From: Lachnoclostridium sp. | GTDB taxonomy: Bacteria > Bacteroidota > Bacteroidia > Bacteroidales > Muribaculaceae | Assembly: GCA_023667185.1 (NCBI GenBank) | Contig: JAMPAP010000006.1 | Location: forward strand, 1 to 37,038 | Direction: 5' to 3' | DNA: 37,038 nucleotides | Part shown: positions 1 through 7,740 of the stretch, piece after piece | Position numbering within the stretch: position 1 is the stretch's first letter | Layout of the letters: the number at the start of each line of letters is the position of its first letter | The notes under the pieces: model-generated | Told to the model about the DNA's origin: nothing | The model's input: only the letters and a program-made list of their open reading frames with translations | Databases searched by the model: none | Position numbers and translations under genes: made by a program

Positions 1-2
1 CC

Positions 3-146
3 TCACAGTATCCGCACACAAGCTGGTATGACATGGTGGGTGACCAGACCATGGCCGATGCCATCCTCGACCGGATCATCCACTCGGCCTACAACATCGA
101 GCTGACGAGAGAAAGTCTCCGTAAACTAAAAGCCAGGAAAGGCTGA
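3..146 (+). CDS. istB: IS21-family helper ATPase IstB, C-terminal end only (partial, cut by window edge)
   Basis: The open frame enters from the left edge and stops with TGA at 144-146, giving 47 residues. They include SWYDMVGDQTMADAILDRI and end ESLRKLKARKG. This matches the C-terminal tail of IstB, the AAA+ helper ATPase of IS21-family transposition, where a W-x-x-x-(I/V)-G-x-x-T-x-A-D-A-I-L-D-R motif is typical. IstB assists the IstA transposase in target selection. The Walker motifs and the istA gene would lie to the left of the window. The terminal repeats of the element follow directly (161-258), which supports this being the right end of an otherwise unseen element. Whether the full gene is intact cannot be judged. 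Confidence 0.85.
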   Translation, partial: SQYPHTSWYDMVGDQTMADAILDRIIHSAYNIELTRESLRKLKARKG

Positions 147-160
147 AATTTAAAATAAGG

Positions 161-255
161 CAAAATAAATTTGACCCCCCCCTGTGCCAGGACTTTTACA
201 GGGTCAAAATTATTTTGTCCTGAGGGTCAAATCCCGCGTGCCCCAAAGGGTCAAA
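161..255. repeat. Terminal repeat cluster of the IS21-family element
   Basis: GGGTCAAA occurs at 201-208, 224-231 and 248-255, with an inverted copy TTTGACCC at 170-177. The 161-177 and 201-217 segments can pair into a hairpin with a 23-nt loop. In IS21-family elements such end repeats are the presumed binding sites for IstA. The hairpin is not followed by a T-run, so I do not call it a terminator. Confidence 0.65.
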
Positions 256-258
256 ACA

Positions 259-571
259 CCGTGCCTTTTCCGCTTAGATTGGATATGATGCGCTCTCGGC
301 AAATCCGTAGGCTTTCGCGCATTTGCTCGGGATTCACAGCCTCCACCACGCGCCTAATCGTGTCGCCGGATGGTACACCGTTGGTGAGTTTGAGGAACCC
401 CTTCTCTTTAAGTTCTACCTGTCGCTCCTCTATAAAATCAGATATCTCATCATAATCCTCACACGAAGTTAGCACTCCAATCAGGGCTATTCTCAATACA
501 TCTTCAAGCTCGTGCTTTACTTTGCCCAACACTCGTGGGTCTTTGACTCTTGCGAAAATTTCTATTTGCAT
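259..571 (-). pseudogene. ISAs1-family transposase, N-terminal remnant truncated by IS21-type insertion
   Basis: The frame starts at 571 and encodes about 102 recognisable residues: FARVKDPRVLGKVKHELEDV, then CEDYDEISDFIEER, GVPSGDTIRRVVEAV and SNLSGK. This is the N-terminal DDE_Tnp_1-associated domain of ISAs1-type (H-repeat-like) transposases. Family members normally follow S-x-x-GK with an (I/V)-A-(I/V)-DGK-x-(L/A)-RG block carrying the first catalytic Asp. Here the homology stops at SGK and the frame runs a few codons into the IS21 end, stopping at 251. The whole catalytic domain is therefore missing. The rest of the gene may lie left of the IS21 element, outside the window. Confidence 0.82.
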
Positions 572-743
572 ATAGCTAAATTAATACATTTCAGCTATAT
601 ATACAAGCCTTTCAACTTTTATTCACAAACTACCCCTCCGTTTTAACTAAATCTTATATAAATTTCATGCTCCTGTCTTGGGATTATTTTTGGGGGGATT
701 GTGTTTTTTATAATAAATGGGGTGGGGGGTGCGTTATTTTATC

Positions 744-1370
744 ATGCAACAGGAATTTGTATCGGAATTGCTTGAGGTGGCTGTGACGGAGTTGTCGCGG
801 CTTCCGGGGATAGGGCGTAAGACGGCTTTGCGTCTGGCTCTTCATATCTTGCGGTGTGATGAGCAGCAGGGTGTGGCTTTGGGTGAGGCGATTATCAAGA
901 TGCGTCGTGGAATCCGGTATTGTGGTAAGTGTCATAATATTTCGGAGAATGAGTTATGTCCGATATGTAGTTCGCCTTCAAGGGATGGGTCAACGATTTG
1001 TGTCGTTGAGACGGTGAAAGATGTTATGCTTTTTGAGAATACGGGTCAGTATAACGGGCTGTATCATGTGCTCGGGGGGGTGATTTCTCCGATGGAGGGT
1101 GTCGGGCCTGAGCAGCTTGAGATCAGTTCGCTGGTGGGTAGAGTGGCTTCGGGTGAGGTGAAGGAGGTGATTCTGGCTTTGAGTGCGACGATGGAGGGTG
1201 AGACTACAAATTATTATATTTTCCGTAAGCTTGCGCCGTATGGTGATGTTAAGATTACGCAGCTTGCCCGCGGTGTGGCTGTGGGTAATGAGATTGAGTA
1301 TATCGATGAGGTTACTCTTGGGCGGTCGCTTGTGAACAGGACGCTTTTTTCGGATTCAATCGTTAAGTGA
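744..1370 (+). CDS. recR: Recombination mediator protein RecR
   Basis: RecR acts with RecO and RecF to load RecA at single-strand gaps. The protein has 208 residues, the usual RecR length (about 200). An N-terminal helix-hairpin-helix stretch ([20 protein letters not shown], residues 18-37) is followed by a C4 zinc motif (Cys60, Cys63, Cys72, Cys75). A Toprim domain comes next, beginning near [16 protein letters not shown] and containing the G-x-x-x-P-x-E-G-V-G-P segment. I chose ATG 744 over the in-frame ATG 717 because family members begin a few residues before the LL-x-x-A-V segment. The gene ends inside the convergent GNAT gene (15-nt overlap). Its plus strand is strongly G-rich. No clear promoter is visible in 572-743. 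Confidence 0.95.
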   Translation: MQQEFVSELLEVAVTELSRLPGIGRKTALRLALHILRCDEQQGVALGEAIIKMRRGIRYCGKCHNISENELCPICSSPSRDGSTICVVETVKDVMLFENTGQYNGLYHVLGGVISPMEGVGPEQLEISSLVGRVASGEVKEVILALSATMEGETTNYYIFRKLAPYGDVKITQLARGVAVGNEIEYIDEVTLGRSLVNRTLFSDSIVK

Positions 1371-1910
1371 TACGGTGTCGGCGGCGAGGAGCCGTTGAAG
1401 GATAAATGCGTCGGTATAAGATTGGGAAGATATTCTGATCCAGGATCTCAGTCGCCCGGCTATCTTGAATGCTGCTTGCTGGAATGCTTGGTAGGATGGG
1501 TGGTTGTTGACTCCTGCGATGGCGTAGAGCTGGTGGATGCCGAGGTGGATGGCGCAGTATCGTGCGGTGATGTTTATGGCGCGGGTGGCATATCCGTTGC
1601 CGCGATGGATGGTGTCGATGAGTATTCCTATGCCGCACCGACGGTTTCGTGGGTCGAAGTCGTAGAGGTCTATTGTGCCGATTGTTAGGGCTTTGTCTTT
1701 GTCAATGAGGTCAATCATCAGTCTTAGCTGCCGTGCTTTGAAGATGTCGGGTTCATATCCCGAGATGTAGTCGGCTATAAGATTACGGGAGAACGGGGCT
1801 ATGGTAGCCCCGTCGTTCCATATTGTGGTGTCGTTTTCCCAGCTGAACATCAGGTCGATGTCACCGGGTTCGAGTGCTCGGAGTGATATTTTTCCGTCGG
1901 TGAGGGTCAT
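1356..1910 (-). CDS. GNAT-family N-acetyltransferase
   Basis: The 184-residue protein starts with a typical GNAT beta1 segment ([20 protein letters not shown]). It carries the acetyl-CoA-binding motif A near residues 92-112 ([20 protein letters not shown]), with the (R/Q)-x-x-G-x-(G/A) core as HRGNGYA. The later N-x-x-S-x-x-x-x-x-x-x-x-F pattern is also normal for RimJ/RimL-like acetyltransferases. The substrate (amine, peptide N-terminus or antibiotic) cannot be read from sequence. The start codon overlaps the trxB stop by 4 nt (ATGA), so it is probably translated as the last gene of a lolA-like/trxB/GNAT operon. Its 3' end overlaps recR by 15 nt in convergent orientation. Confidence 0.85.
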   Translation of the reverse strand: MTLTDGKISLRALEPGDIDLMFSWENDTTIWNDGATIAPFSRNLIADYISGYEPDIFKARQLRLMIDLIDKDKALTIGTIDLYDFDPRNRRCGIGILIDTIHRGNGYATRAINITARYCAIHLGIHQLYAIAGVNNHPSYQAFQQAAFKIAGRLRSWIRISSQSYTDAFILQRLLAADTVSLND

Positions 1911-2854
1911 GAGTTTTCCATTAGGAAACGTTCGACATCAATTGCGGCTTTGCATCCCATTCCGGCGGCTGTAATAGCCTGACGGTAAGTGGGATCGGCA
2001 ACATCTCCTGCAGCGAATACGCCATCGATGTTGGTGTGGGTAGAGGCGCCTTTTACTTTTATGTATCCTTGCTCGTCGAGTTCGACATATTGTTTGAAGA
2101 TTTCGGTGTTGGGGGTGTGTCCGATTGCGAGGAAGAATCCGTCGATTGCGAGGTCGAAGTGTTTTTCCTCGGGTGTACCGATGTGTTGCACGAGGTGGGC
2201 TCCTTCGAGGCCGTCCTGGCCGTAGAGTCCTTCGGTGTTGGTGTGATAGAGTACGGTGATGTTTTCTTTGTCGTTAAGGCGGTTTTGCATGACTTTGGAT
2301 GCGCGGAGGAATCCTTTTCTGACGATCATGAAGACTTCTTTTGCTATATTGCTGAGGTAGAGAGCTTCTTCGCAAGCTGTATCGCCACCTCCAACCACGG
2401 CTACGCGTTTGCCGCGGTAGAAGAAGCCGTCACAGGTGGCGCAGGCTGATACGCCGAGGCCGTTGTATTTTTTTTCGTCGGGTAGGCCGAGGTAACGTGC
2501 TGATGCTCCGGTGGATATGATGACGGCTTCGGCTGAGATCGACAGACCGCTATCAGTGTGTACTTTAAATGGTCGACTTGAGAAGTCGACATCGGTCACG
2601 AGGCCTGAGCGGATGTCTGCTCCGAATCGGAGGGCTTGTTTGCGGAGATCTTCCATGAGTTGTGGACCTTCGACGCCCTGATGGTATCCGGGGAAGTTTT
2701 CGACTTCGGTGGTGGTGGTGAGTTGTCCGCCGGGCTGCAGTCCTTCTATCATCAGAGGGTGCATATTGGCGCGAGAGGTATAGATAGCTGCTGTATAACC
2801 TGCGGGGCCTGAGCCTATTATGAGGCATCTGGTGGATATTACTTCGTTTTGCAT
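1907..2854 (-). CDS. trxB: Thioredoxin reductase (NADPH)
   Basis: A cytoplasmic flavoenzyme that passes electrons from NADPH via FAD and a redox disulfide to thioredoxin. The protein has 315 residues, matching the low-molecular-weight TrxB class. It shows the FAD dinucleotide-binding GSGPAGYTAA (residues 14-23), the redox pair CATC (Cys138 and Cys141), the NADPH-binding GGGDTACEEA (155-164) and the C-terminal FAD motif FAAGDVADPTYRQAITAAG. It lies 30 nt downstream of the lolA-like gene and overlaps the GNAT gene by 4 nt, so the three are likely co-transcribed. All expected catalytic residues are present. Confidence 0.97.
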   Translation of the reverse strand: MQNEVISTRCLIIGSGPAGYTAAIYTSRANMHPLMIEGLQPGGQLTTTTEVENFPGYHQGVEGPQLMEDLRKQALRFGADIRSGLVTDVDFSSRPFKVHTDSGLSISAEAVIISTGASARYLGLPDEKKYNGLGVSACATCDGFFYRGKRVAVVGGGDTACEEALYLSNIAKEVFMIVRKGFLRASKVMQNRLNDKENITVLYHTNTEGLYGQDGLEGAHLVQHIGTPEEKHFDLAIDGFFLAIGHTPNTEIFKQYVELDEQGYIKVKGASTHTNIDGVFAAGDVADPTYRQAITAAGMGCKAAIDVERFLMENS

Positions 2855-2884
2855 TTTTGAGTTGTTTTACGAGTTTTCATTACG

Positions 2885-3499
2885 TTATCTGAGGTCAATC
2901 ACTTCGACTCCCGGGAGAATTTTCTTGTCGTATCGGAAGTAAGAGTCGGGTAAGATCTGTCCTTCGCTGATGGATAGGATATCAATAGTCATTGTCGAAC
3001 CGGTTGACGTAGTTATAACAATCCGTGACGGGAAAAATGTTCGGTCGTCGATGGAAATTATTACATTTTTTATCTCTTTGGAGGGCGATTTAGGTTCAAG
3101 TCGGATGGTGGTATTGCCGCCGGATGAGGATACGATGGATGATTTGTAGGCATTTCGGAAGCTGTTGATTATCGCAAACGGGTTGACCTGTGCTATCTCC
3201 TCGGGGGTGGGTTCGGTGACATTAACCTCGTTGACATCGGCCATATAGGTCCATTGTGTAGTGCCGTCAAACCAGGATCTGATTGAAGTAGCATCGATGG
3301 TAAACCGGTCGCGTGAGACTACGATACTTCCCTTAAGGGACTGACCATCTGTCTTGATGCGGTAAGTGGCCACGATTGACTTTGAGCGTGCGAGGCGGTC
3401 AGCCGCGGTGTTAAGTAGTGTGGCGGCGCTTGTAGCGGCGTTAAGTGAAATTGCTGTCGCAAGGATAATTATTGTAGAAATGATGAATTTTTTGATCAT
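2885..3499 (-). CDS. LolA-like outer-membrane lipoprotein carrier family protein
   Basis: The protein is 204 residues from the chosen start. It begins with a signal peptide (MIKKFIISTIIILATAISLNA), consistent with a periplasmic protein. The rest matches the LolA/LolB-like half-barrel pattern: LARSKSIVATYRI, then a G-SLKGSIVVSRDRF beta-strand pair, a W-x-D-G-x-x-x-W-x-Y-x-x-x-x-x-E-V segment and a T-P-E-E-x-x-x-x-x-P segment. LolA-type proteins shuttle lipoproteins between inner and outer membrane, but Bacteroidetes carry several paralogues and the exact job here is inferred. The frame is open further upstream to 3553, but that start would precede the predicted promoter and break the signal peptide, so I reject it. 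Confidence 0.8.
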   Translation of the reverse strand: MIKKFIISTIIILATAISLNAATSAATLLNTAADRLARSKSIVATYRIKTDGQSLKGSIVVSRDRFTIDATSIRSWFDGTTQWTYMADVNEVNVTEPTPEEIAQVNPFAIINSFRNAYKSSIVSSSGGNTTIRLEPKSPSKEIKNVIISIDDRTFFPSRIVITTSTGSTMTIDILSISEGQILPDSYFRYDKKILPGVEVIDLR

Positions 3500-3518
3500 G
3501 ACAGATATTATTTTTTTA

Positions 3519-3551
3519 CAAATGTAATGAAAATTTTTATGATGATTCAAC
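3519..3551 (-). promoter_or_regulatory. Bacteroidetes-type promoter for the lolA-like/trxB/GNAT operon
   Basis: On the minus strand a perfect -7 box TACATTTG lies at 3526-3519. A near-match -33 box GTTG lies at 3551-3548, separated by 21 nt. The consensus is TTTG-N19-21-TAnnTTTG. The box is 19 nt upstream of the chosen start at 3499. Confidence 0.6.
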
Positions 3552-3605
3552 AATAGTGGCCATTAGAATGTTTTAAAATTATAAAATTCTAAAACTATTT
3601 AAATT

Positions 3606-4151
3606 ATGAGCGGTAAATCTGATCTTTTCACGTCGCTGATTGTAGCAATAGTAGGCGTGGTTATGATATGCCTCTATCAGCGTATCGATATATTGGCATG
3701 GATAGTAATGTTGATAGGCGCCATGTTTCTCATTCCCGGGCTTTTCAGCCTGATATTGGGGATGCGTAGCCGTCAAAACGGTGGTAGCACCACAACACTT
3801 CTCGCAGGCATAGGAGCTGTGGCACTTGGAGTTATCATGATGGTGCTTCCCAATTCATTCACAGGGATTTTGGTATATATTTTTGCCGGATTGCTCATTA
3901 TCGGAGGTATTTACCATATCGTGTTTGTTGGGTGGCTTGCGCGGCCTTTTATCCTGCCATTTTACTATTACATATTGCCGGTGCTGATGATCGTGGCGGG
4001 CATAGTGCTTATTGTGATCAATAAGCATTTGCTCAACAGTATCGTTGTGCTCGTGACAGGCATATCCTTCGTGGTGTGGTCGTTCTGCTCTCTTGTGGAG
4101 TGGATAGCCACTCATCCTACTTCAAAGAAGGATGAGGTTGAGAAGGCATAA
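3606..4151 (+). CDS. DUF308/HdeD-type small membrane protein
   Basis: The 181-residue protein is almost entirely hydrophobic, with about six membrane helices in pairs: residues 8-27, 30-52, 64-82, 84-105, 117-138 and 142-163. A charged cytoplasmic-type tail, TSKKDEVEKA, follows. This fits the HdeD/DUF308 family, whose E. coli member is linked to acid-stress tolerance. Function in Bacteroidetes is unknown to me. It is a single-gene unit: a strong hairpin terminator follows 22 nt after the stop, and the neighbours on both sides are on the other strand. No full-consensus promoter is visible in the AT-rich 3554-3605. Confidence 0.75.
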   Translation: MSGKSDLFTSLIVAIVGVVMICLYQRIDILAWIVMLIGAMFLIPGLFSLILGMRSRQNGGSTTTLLAGIGAVALGVIMMVLPNSFTGILVYIFAGLLIIGGIYHIVFVGWLARPFILPFYYYILPVLMIVAGIVLIVINKHLLNSIVVLVTGISFVVWSFCSLVEWIATHPTSKKDEVEKA

Positions 4152-4172
4152 TTGGTCGTTAAGTATAACATT

Positions 4173-4213
4173 ACAGGTCACGCGCCGGGAGTGGTGCGTG
4201 ACCTGTAGTTTTT
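4173..4213 (+). terminator. Intrinsic terminator after the DUF308 gene
   Basis: A perfect 11-bp stem pairs ACAGGTCACGC (4173-4183) with GCGTGACCTGT (4196-4206) around a 12-nt loop, followed by AGTTTTT. The T-run is on the plus-strand side, so it best serves the DUF308 gene. The convergent MFS gene may use the same stem, but its side lacks a T-run. Confidence 0.88.
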
Positions 4214-4234
4214 GGGGGGATGTCGAGAGACGGA

Positions 4235-5938
4235 TTATTCTTCGGCGGCCTCTACTTCTGATTCGAGCACTTCTGACTGCGGACGGATGTTGGGGAGTTC
4301 CAGTCCGAGGTGTTGCTTTTTGTCAATAACCTTAAGGATGAGACCGAGGATGAGGGCGGCTACACCGAGTCCTGCGAGCATGACAAGTGGCCATGTATAG
4401 TTGTAGCTTACAGAGGCTTGCTCGGCTGTCATGGTGCCGTCAGCGACGGCTTTGACGATGTCAGGGTTAGTGTTGTCGAGCACTTTGCCGATGAGGAGCG
4501 GGAAGAGCCATAGACCGATGTTCTGCACCCAGAAAATCAGGGCGTATGCTGAACCGATGATTTTGGCGTCCACGAGTTTGGGTACGCTGGGCCACAATGA
4601 AGCAGGCACGAGTGAGAATGAGGCTCCAAGTACGAGGATGGTAAGATATGCCACAGTGACGCCTCCTATGGGGTTGCCCTTGAACATGGGGAGGATGAAG
4701 GCGAATGTGAGGTGACAGGCGATGAGGAGCAGTGAGCCGAGTACGAGCATAGATGCTGCTTTGCCTTTATGGTCAACATAGTTGCCGAGGATGGGTGTGA
4801 TGCCCACGGCAAGGAGGGGGAATACAGCGAAAATCGTTCCGGCTGACTGGCGCATATAGCCCATGTAGCAGTAGGTCACGAGGGCTACGATGGCCACTGT
4901 GAGGAATCCGTATTTGTAGCTTTTGTCCTTTGAGAAGTTGCTTGCAAATGAGGCACCTGCAACCACTATCATTATTACATACTGGATATAGACCACCACG
5001 TCGCCGCCCCAGAATGATTCGGGGTCAACATCAGTGAACGTAAGGTTACATTGCAGCATGTTGACGGCATATTTCTGGAAGGGGAAGATGGCTGAATAGT
5101 AGAGTACGCAGAGCAGAGCCACGAGCCAGAAACCGCTGCTGGTGAGGATCTTTCCAAGGTCCGATAGGCGGAACGGCTCGTCTTTCTCCTCTTCGGCGTG
5201 TGTCTGAGAGTCAAGCTTCTTGTCCATGAAGAAGTAGACGATAAACATTATCAACGCTATCATAAGCAGAACCACGCCGAAGGCCACCGAGCGTGACACC
5301 GAGATGTCGCCGCCGAGAGTGGCAAACATGGGTGAGAAAATCATACATGTAGCCACGCCGAGACGTGCAAGCGCCATTTCCGAGCCCATTGCAAGTGCCA
5401 TCTCGCGGCCTTTGAACCATTTGACGATACCGCGGCTGACGGTAATGCCGGCCATCTCTACGCCGCAACCGAAGATCATAAAGCCTACAGCTGAGAATTT
5501 GGCCGAGGCAGGCATACCCTCGTAGAAGGGTGCGATTCCGAGCGAGTCAAACACCGGAATATGGTTGAGGTGATTGGTGAACCATACATCGAGGCTGCTG
5601 CCGATGAAAGCGTCAGTCAGTGCATACCAGTTGATTACAGCGCCTACGAGCATCACTGCTCCTGACAATACGGCAGTGAATCTTACTCCCATCTTGTCAA
5701 GGATAATTCCTGCAAAAATCAGGAAGAAAATAAATACATTGAGGAATGTCTCTGATCCCTGCATTGTGCCGAAGGCTGTGGAGTCCCAGCCGCGGGTCGA
5801 CTGGAGCAAGTCCTTGATAGGCGACAGGATGTCCATGAAGATGTAACTGCAAAACATGGCAAATGCCAGCAGGCCAAGGGCTGTCCAGCGTGCCCATGCT
5901 TTATCAGATAACACTTGTTTTTGAATTTCTTTTTCCAT
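4235..5938 (-). CDS. MFS transporter (substrate unknown)
   Basis: The 567-residue integral membrane protein has about 12 hydrophobic segments, with a charged central loop after helix 6 (MDKKLDSQTHAEEEKDEPFR, around 240-260). It carries an MFS-like motif A after helix 2 (LDKMGVRF, about residues 80-87). The equivalent motif in the second half is NYVDHKGKAA. An R-G-x-V-K-W-F-K-G-(K/R)-E-M-A-L-A block is typical of the oxalate/formate-antiporter-like and MFSD1-like branches of MFS. I recall the Bacteroidetes members only as MFS transporters of unassigned substrate. An extra periplasmic-side insertion (about residues 110-145) and a long insert before the last helix (NTNPDIVKAVADGTMTAEQA) make it longer than a typical MFS protein. 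It faces the AI-2E-type permease gene across a 79-bp divergent intergenic region. Confidence 0.82.
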   Translation of the reverse strand: MEKEIQKQVLSDKAWARWTALGLLAFAMFCSYIFMDILSPIKDLLQSTRGWDSTAFGTMQGSETFLNVFIFFLIFAGIILDKMGVRFTAVLSGAVMLVGAVINWYALTDAFIGSSLDVWFTNHLNHIPVFDSLGIAPFYEGMPASAKFSAVGFMIFGCGVEMAGITVSRGIVKWFKGREMALAMGSEMALARLGVATCMIFSPMFATLGGDISVSRSVAFGVVLLMIALIMFIVYFFMDKKLDSQTHAEEEKDEPFRLSDLGKILTSSGFWLVALLCVLYYSAIFPFQKYAVNMLQCNLTFTDVDPESFWGGDVVVYIQYVIMIVVAGASFASNFSKDKSYKYGFLTVAIVALVTYCYMGYMRQSAGTIFAVFPLLAVGITPILGNYVDHKGKAASMLVLGSLLLIACHLTFAFILPMFKGNPIGGVTVAYLTILVLGASFSLVPASLWPSVPKLVDAKIIGSAYALIFWVQNIGLWLFPLLIGKVLDNTNPDIVKAVADGTMTAEQASVSYNYTWPLVMLAGLGVAALILGLILKVIDKKQHLGLELPNIRPQSEVLESEVEAAEE

Positions 5939-5958
5939 TGTGATGATTTAATTTTTTG

Positions 5959-5966
5959 CAAATTTA
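5959..5966 (-). promoter_or_regulatory. Possible -7 box for the MFS gene
   Basis: On the minus strand TAAATTTG matches the TAnnTTTG consensus and lies 20 nt upstream of the MFS start codon. No TTTG sits at the expected 19-21 nt further upstream, so this is a weak call. Confidence 0.35.
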
Positions 5967-6017
5967 GGGATTATTTATCAAAAATTTGTAATTTCGTGGC
6001 TGCAAAAACTTCAAATC

Positions 6018-7118
6018 ATGAATATTTTCACTGCCGAACGCTATGATCTTGACCGGACAGTGCGTCTGATAATCAATTGTGTACTCTTTTTGGGAGCTAT
6101 CTGGCTTGTCAATATCCTTAAGGGAGTCTTGTTGCCATTTCTTGTAGGATGTCTCATTGCTTATCTTTTAGAGCCGTTTCTTCAATTTAACCGCTCGCTG
6201 CTGAAGATAAAGAGTCGTGTGGCTGCTACCTTTGTGACACTTTTTGAGGTGACATTTGTAGTGGCTGCGGTACTTTATCTGATAATTCCGTTAATCATCC
6301 ATGAGACTGAATCAATGGCAGATATGCTACGCACTTACTCAGCTTCACAGCCGTCATCGCGACTGCTTCCGGTGTCGGTCGAAGAGTTTCTGCGGCGCAA
6401 TATTGACTTCGAGCTGATAGCATCAAAACTCACCCACGAGGAATGGACACGCATGATTGAGGAGGGACTATCTGCATCATGGTCAGTGATTACCGGATCT
6501 ATTTCGATCATATTTTCAATAGTATCGTGGATGGTGGTTATATTATATGTGGTATTCGTGATGATCGACTATGATAAGATTAGCCTCGGATTCAAGCGCA
6601 TGATAATGCCCCGCTACCGCCGTATGGTGATGACGATAGCTCATGATGTCAAGGTGTCCATGAACCAATATTTCCGTGGACAGGCGCTGGTATCGTTTTT
6701 CGTAGGCGTACTTTTCAGCATAGGTTTTCTTATTTTGGGGCTACCGATGGCTATAGTGCTCGGAATGTTTATCGGGGTGCTGAACATGGTGCCGTATCTC
6801 CAGCTTATCTCATTCATTCCCACCACGTTACTCTGTATAGTATATAGTGTGGGGTCGCCCGTGGGATTCTGGACGATATGGTGGGAATGTTTTGCCGTTT
6901 ATTGCATCGTGCAAGTGATTCAGGACTTGTATCTTACACCTAAAATCATAGGTAAAGCCATGAGTCTCAACCCGGCACTGATATTCCTGTCGCTTTCCAT
7001 CTGGGGTACGCTGATGGGATTTATCGGACTGATTATTGCCATCCCGCTCACGACGCTGCTCCTGTCGTATTATGATAAATATGTCATAAAGCCACGAGAA
7101 GATAAGGGTAAATTATAA
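6018..7118 (+). CDS. AI-2E family (PerM-type) membrane transporter
   Basis: The 366-residue protein follows the AI-2E/PerM family layout. Two N-terminal helices (LIINCVLFLGAIWLVNIL and LLPFLVGCLIAYLLEPF) and a third helix near residues 70-93 precede a large soluble stretch of about 60 residues. Further helices follow, and the conserved block GQALVSFFVGVLFSIGFLIL with LGMFIGVLNMVPYLQ is present. The C-terminal half has VIQDLYLTPKIIGKAMSLNP and IWGTLMGFIGLIIAIPLT, which are hallmark family segments. Family members have been linked to autoinducer-2 export or to Na+/H+ antiport; the substrate here is unknown. The stop codon directly abuts the stop codon of the convergent DUF3109 gene. Confidence 0.9.
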   Translation: MNIFTAERYDLDRTVRLIINCVLFLGAIWLVNILKGVLLPFLVGCLIAYLLEPFLQFNRSLLKIKSRVAATFVTLFEVTFVVAAVLYLIIPLIIHETESMADMLRTYSASQPSSRLLPVSVEEFLRRNIDFELIASKLTHEEWTRMIEEGLSASWSVITGSISIIFSIVSWMVVILYVVFVMIDYDKISLGFKRMIMPRYRRMVMTIAHDVKVSMNQYFRGQALVSFFVGVLFSIGFLILGLPMAIVLGMFIGVLNMVPYLQLISFIPTTLLCIVYSVGSPVGFWTIWWECFAVYCIVQVIQDLYLTPKIIGKAMSLNPALIFLSLSIWGTLMGFIGLIIAIPLTTLLLSYYDKYVIKPREDKGKL

Positions 7119-7727
7119 TCACTGATATTCAGCAAGATATGTTTCGCAAGCGAGCACGAGCTCGTTATACCATTCCTTGCCGAATCGCTCTGTCAATGGT
7201 CCTTCAAGGAATTGGTAGAGCCTTATTCCGAGCTGACGTCCTTTGACTTCAGCAGGGCGACATATTTTCCACCGGTGATAATTTACGGCCGTAAACGTGG
7301 GATATTCAGTGAGTCTTACAGGATAAAGGGCGCATGACGATGGTTTGCGGAAACCGCCCGTCAGCCCCTTGGAGCAAGCCTTCTCGATGGCACAGAGGCA
7401 TAAGCCGCCGGGAGCGTAGCAGGTGAATACACAGTTGCGCCCATTGACGATCTGCGTGACGAGATCCCCCTCCTCATCCACGTAAGATGTTCCCTCTGAT
7501 TTGATAACCTCTAAGGCACCGGGTAGCAGTTCGGGCTCAACGACTGGAAGAATTTCATTTATTTTGTCGCGCTCAGCCTCTGTAATAGGAGCTCCGGCAT
7601 CACCTTCGATGCAACATTCGCCGTGACACTTCTCGAGATCGCAGCAGAAGTAACGCTCGGCAAGGTCGAGCGACACGAGTGTATCCTGTATCTGAAACAT
7701 AATTTGCTCTTCAGTAGATTCGTTCAT
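7119..7727 (-). CDS. DUF3109 family cysteine-rich protein (putative Fe-S protein)
   Basis: The 202-residue protein carries many cysteines: Cys28, 29, 34, 38 and 39 near the N-terminus, then Cys99, 103, 110, 112, 118 and 132. They sit in the pattern CCDLEKCHGECCIEGDAGAP followed by C-x3-C-x6-C-x-C-x5-C and SSCALYPVR. This matches the DUF3109 family, related to YkgJ-type zinc/iron-chelating proteins; biochemical function is unknown. An internal ATG at 7700 (MFQIQDTLVSLD) resembles the usual family start, so the true protein may be 193 residues. It is the last gene of an ung/plug/DUF3109 run, 13 nt after the plug gene. Confidence 0.85.
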   Translation of the reverse strand: MNESTEEQIMFQIQDTLVSLDLAERYFCCDLEKCHGECCIEGDAGAPITEAERDKINEILPVVEPELLPGALEVIKSEGTSYVDEEGDLVTQIVNGRNCVFTCYAPGGLCLCAIEKACSKGLTGGFRKPSSCALYPVRLTEYPTFTAVNYHRWKICRPAEVKGRQLGIRLYQFLEGPLTERFGKEWYNELVLACETYLAEYQ

Positions 7728-7740
7728 AAGTTATTATTTG

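Larger units (their letters stand above)
1..258 (+). mobile_element. Right end of an IS21-family insertion sequence with repeated transposase-binding-like sites
   Basis: After the istB stop there are three direct copies of GGGTCAAA (201-208, 224-231, 248-255), spaced 23-24 bp. There is also an inverted pair of about 17 bp (161-177 against 201-217) with one mismatch. Reading inward from the right the sequence starts TGTTTTGACCC, so the element ends in CA at 258; TG...CA termini and multiple internal repeats of the end sequence are typical of IS21-family ends. The boundary falls inside an ISAs1-type transposase frame, which loses its homology at that point. The left end and any target duplication are outside the window. 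The boundary at 258 is inferred and could be off by a few bases. Confidence 0.72.

Noticed and set aside
161-217. Terminator for istB
   Set aside because: The inverted repeat is followed by TCC and not a T-run, and it matches the repeated end sites of the IS element.
717-743. Upstream ATG for recR
   Set aside because: The extra nine residues lack family similarity; ATG 744 gives the usual N-terminus.
3500-3553. Longer N-terminus for the LolA-like protein
   Set aside because: It would start upstream of the predicted promoter and bury the signal peptide.
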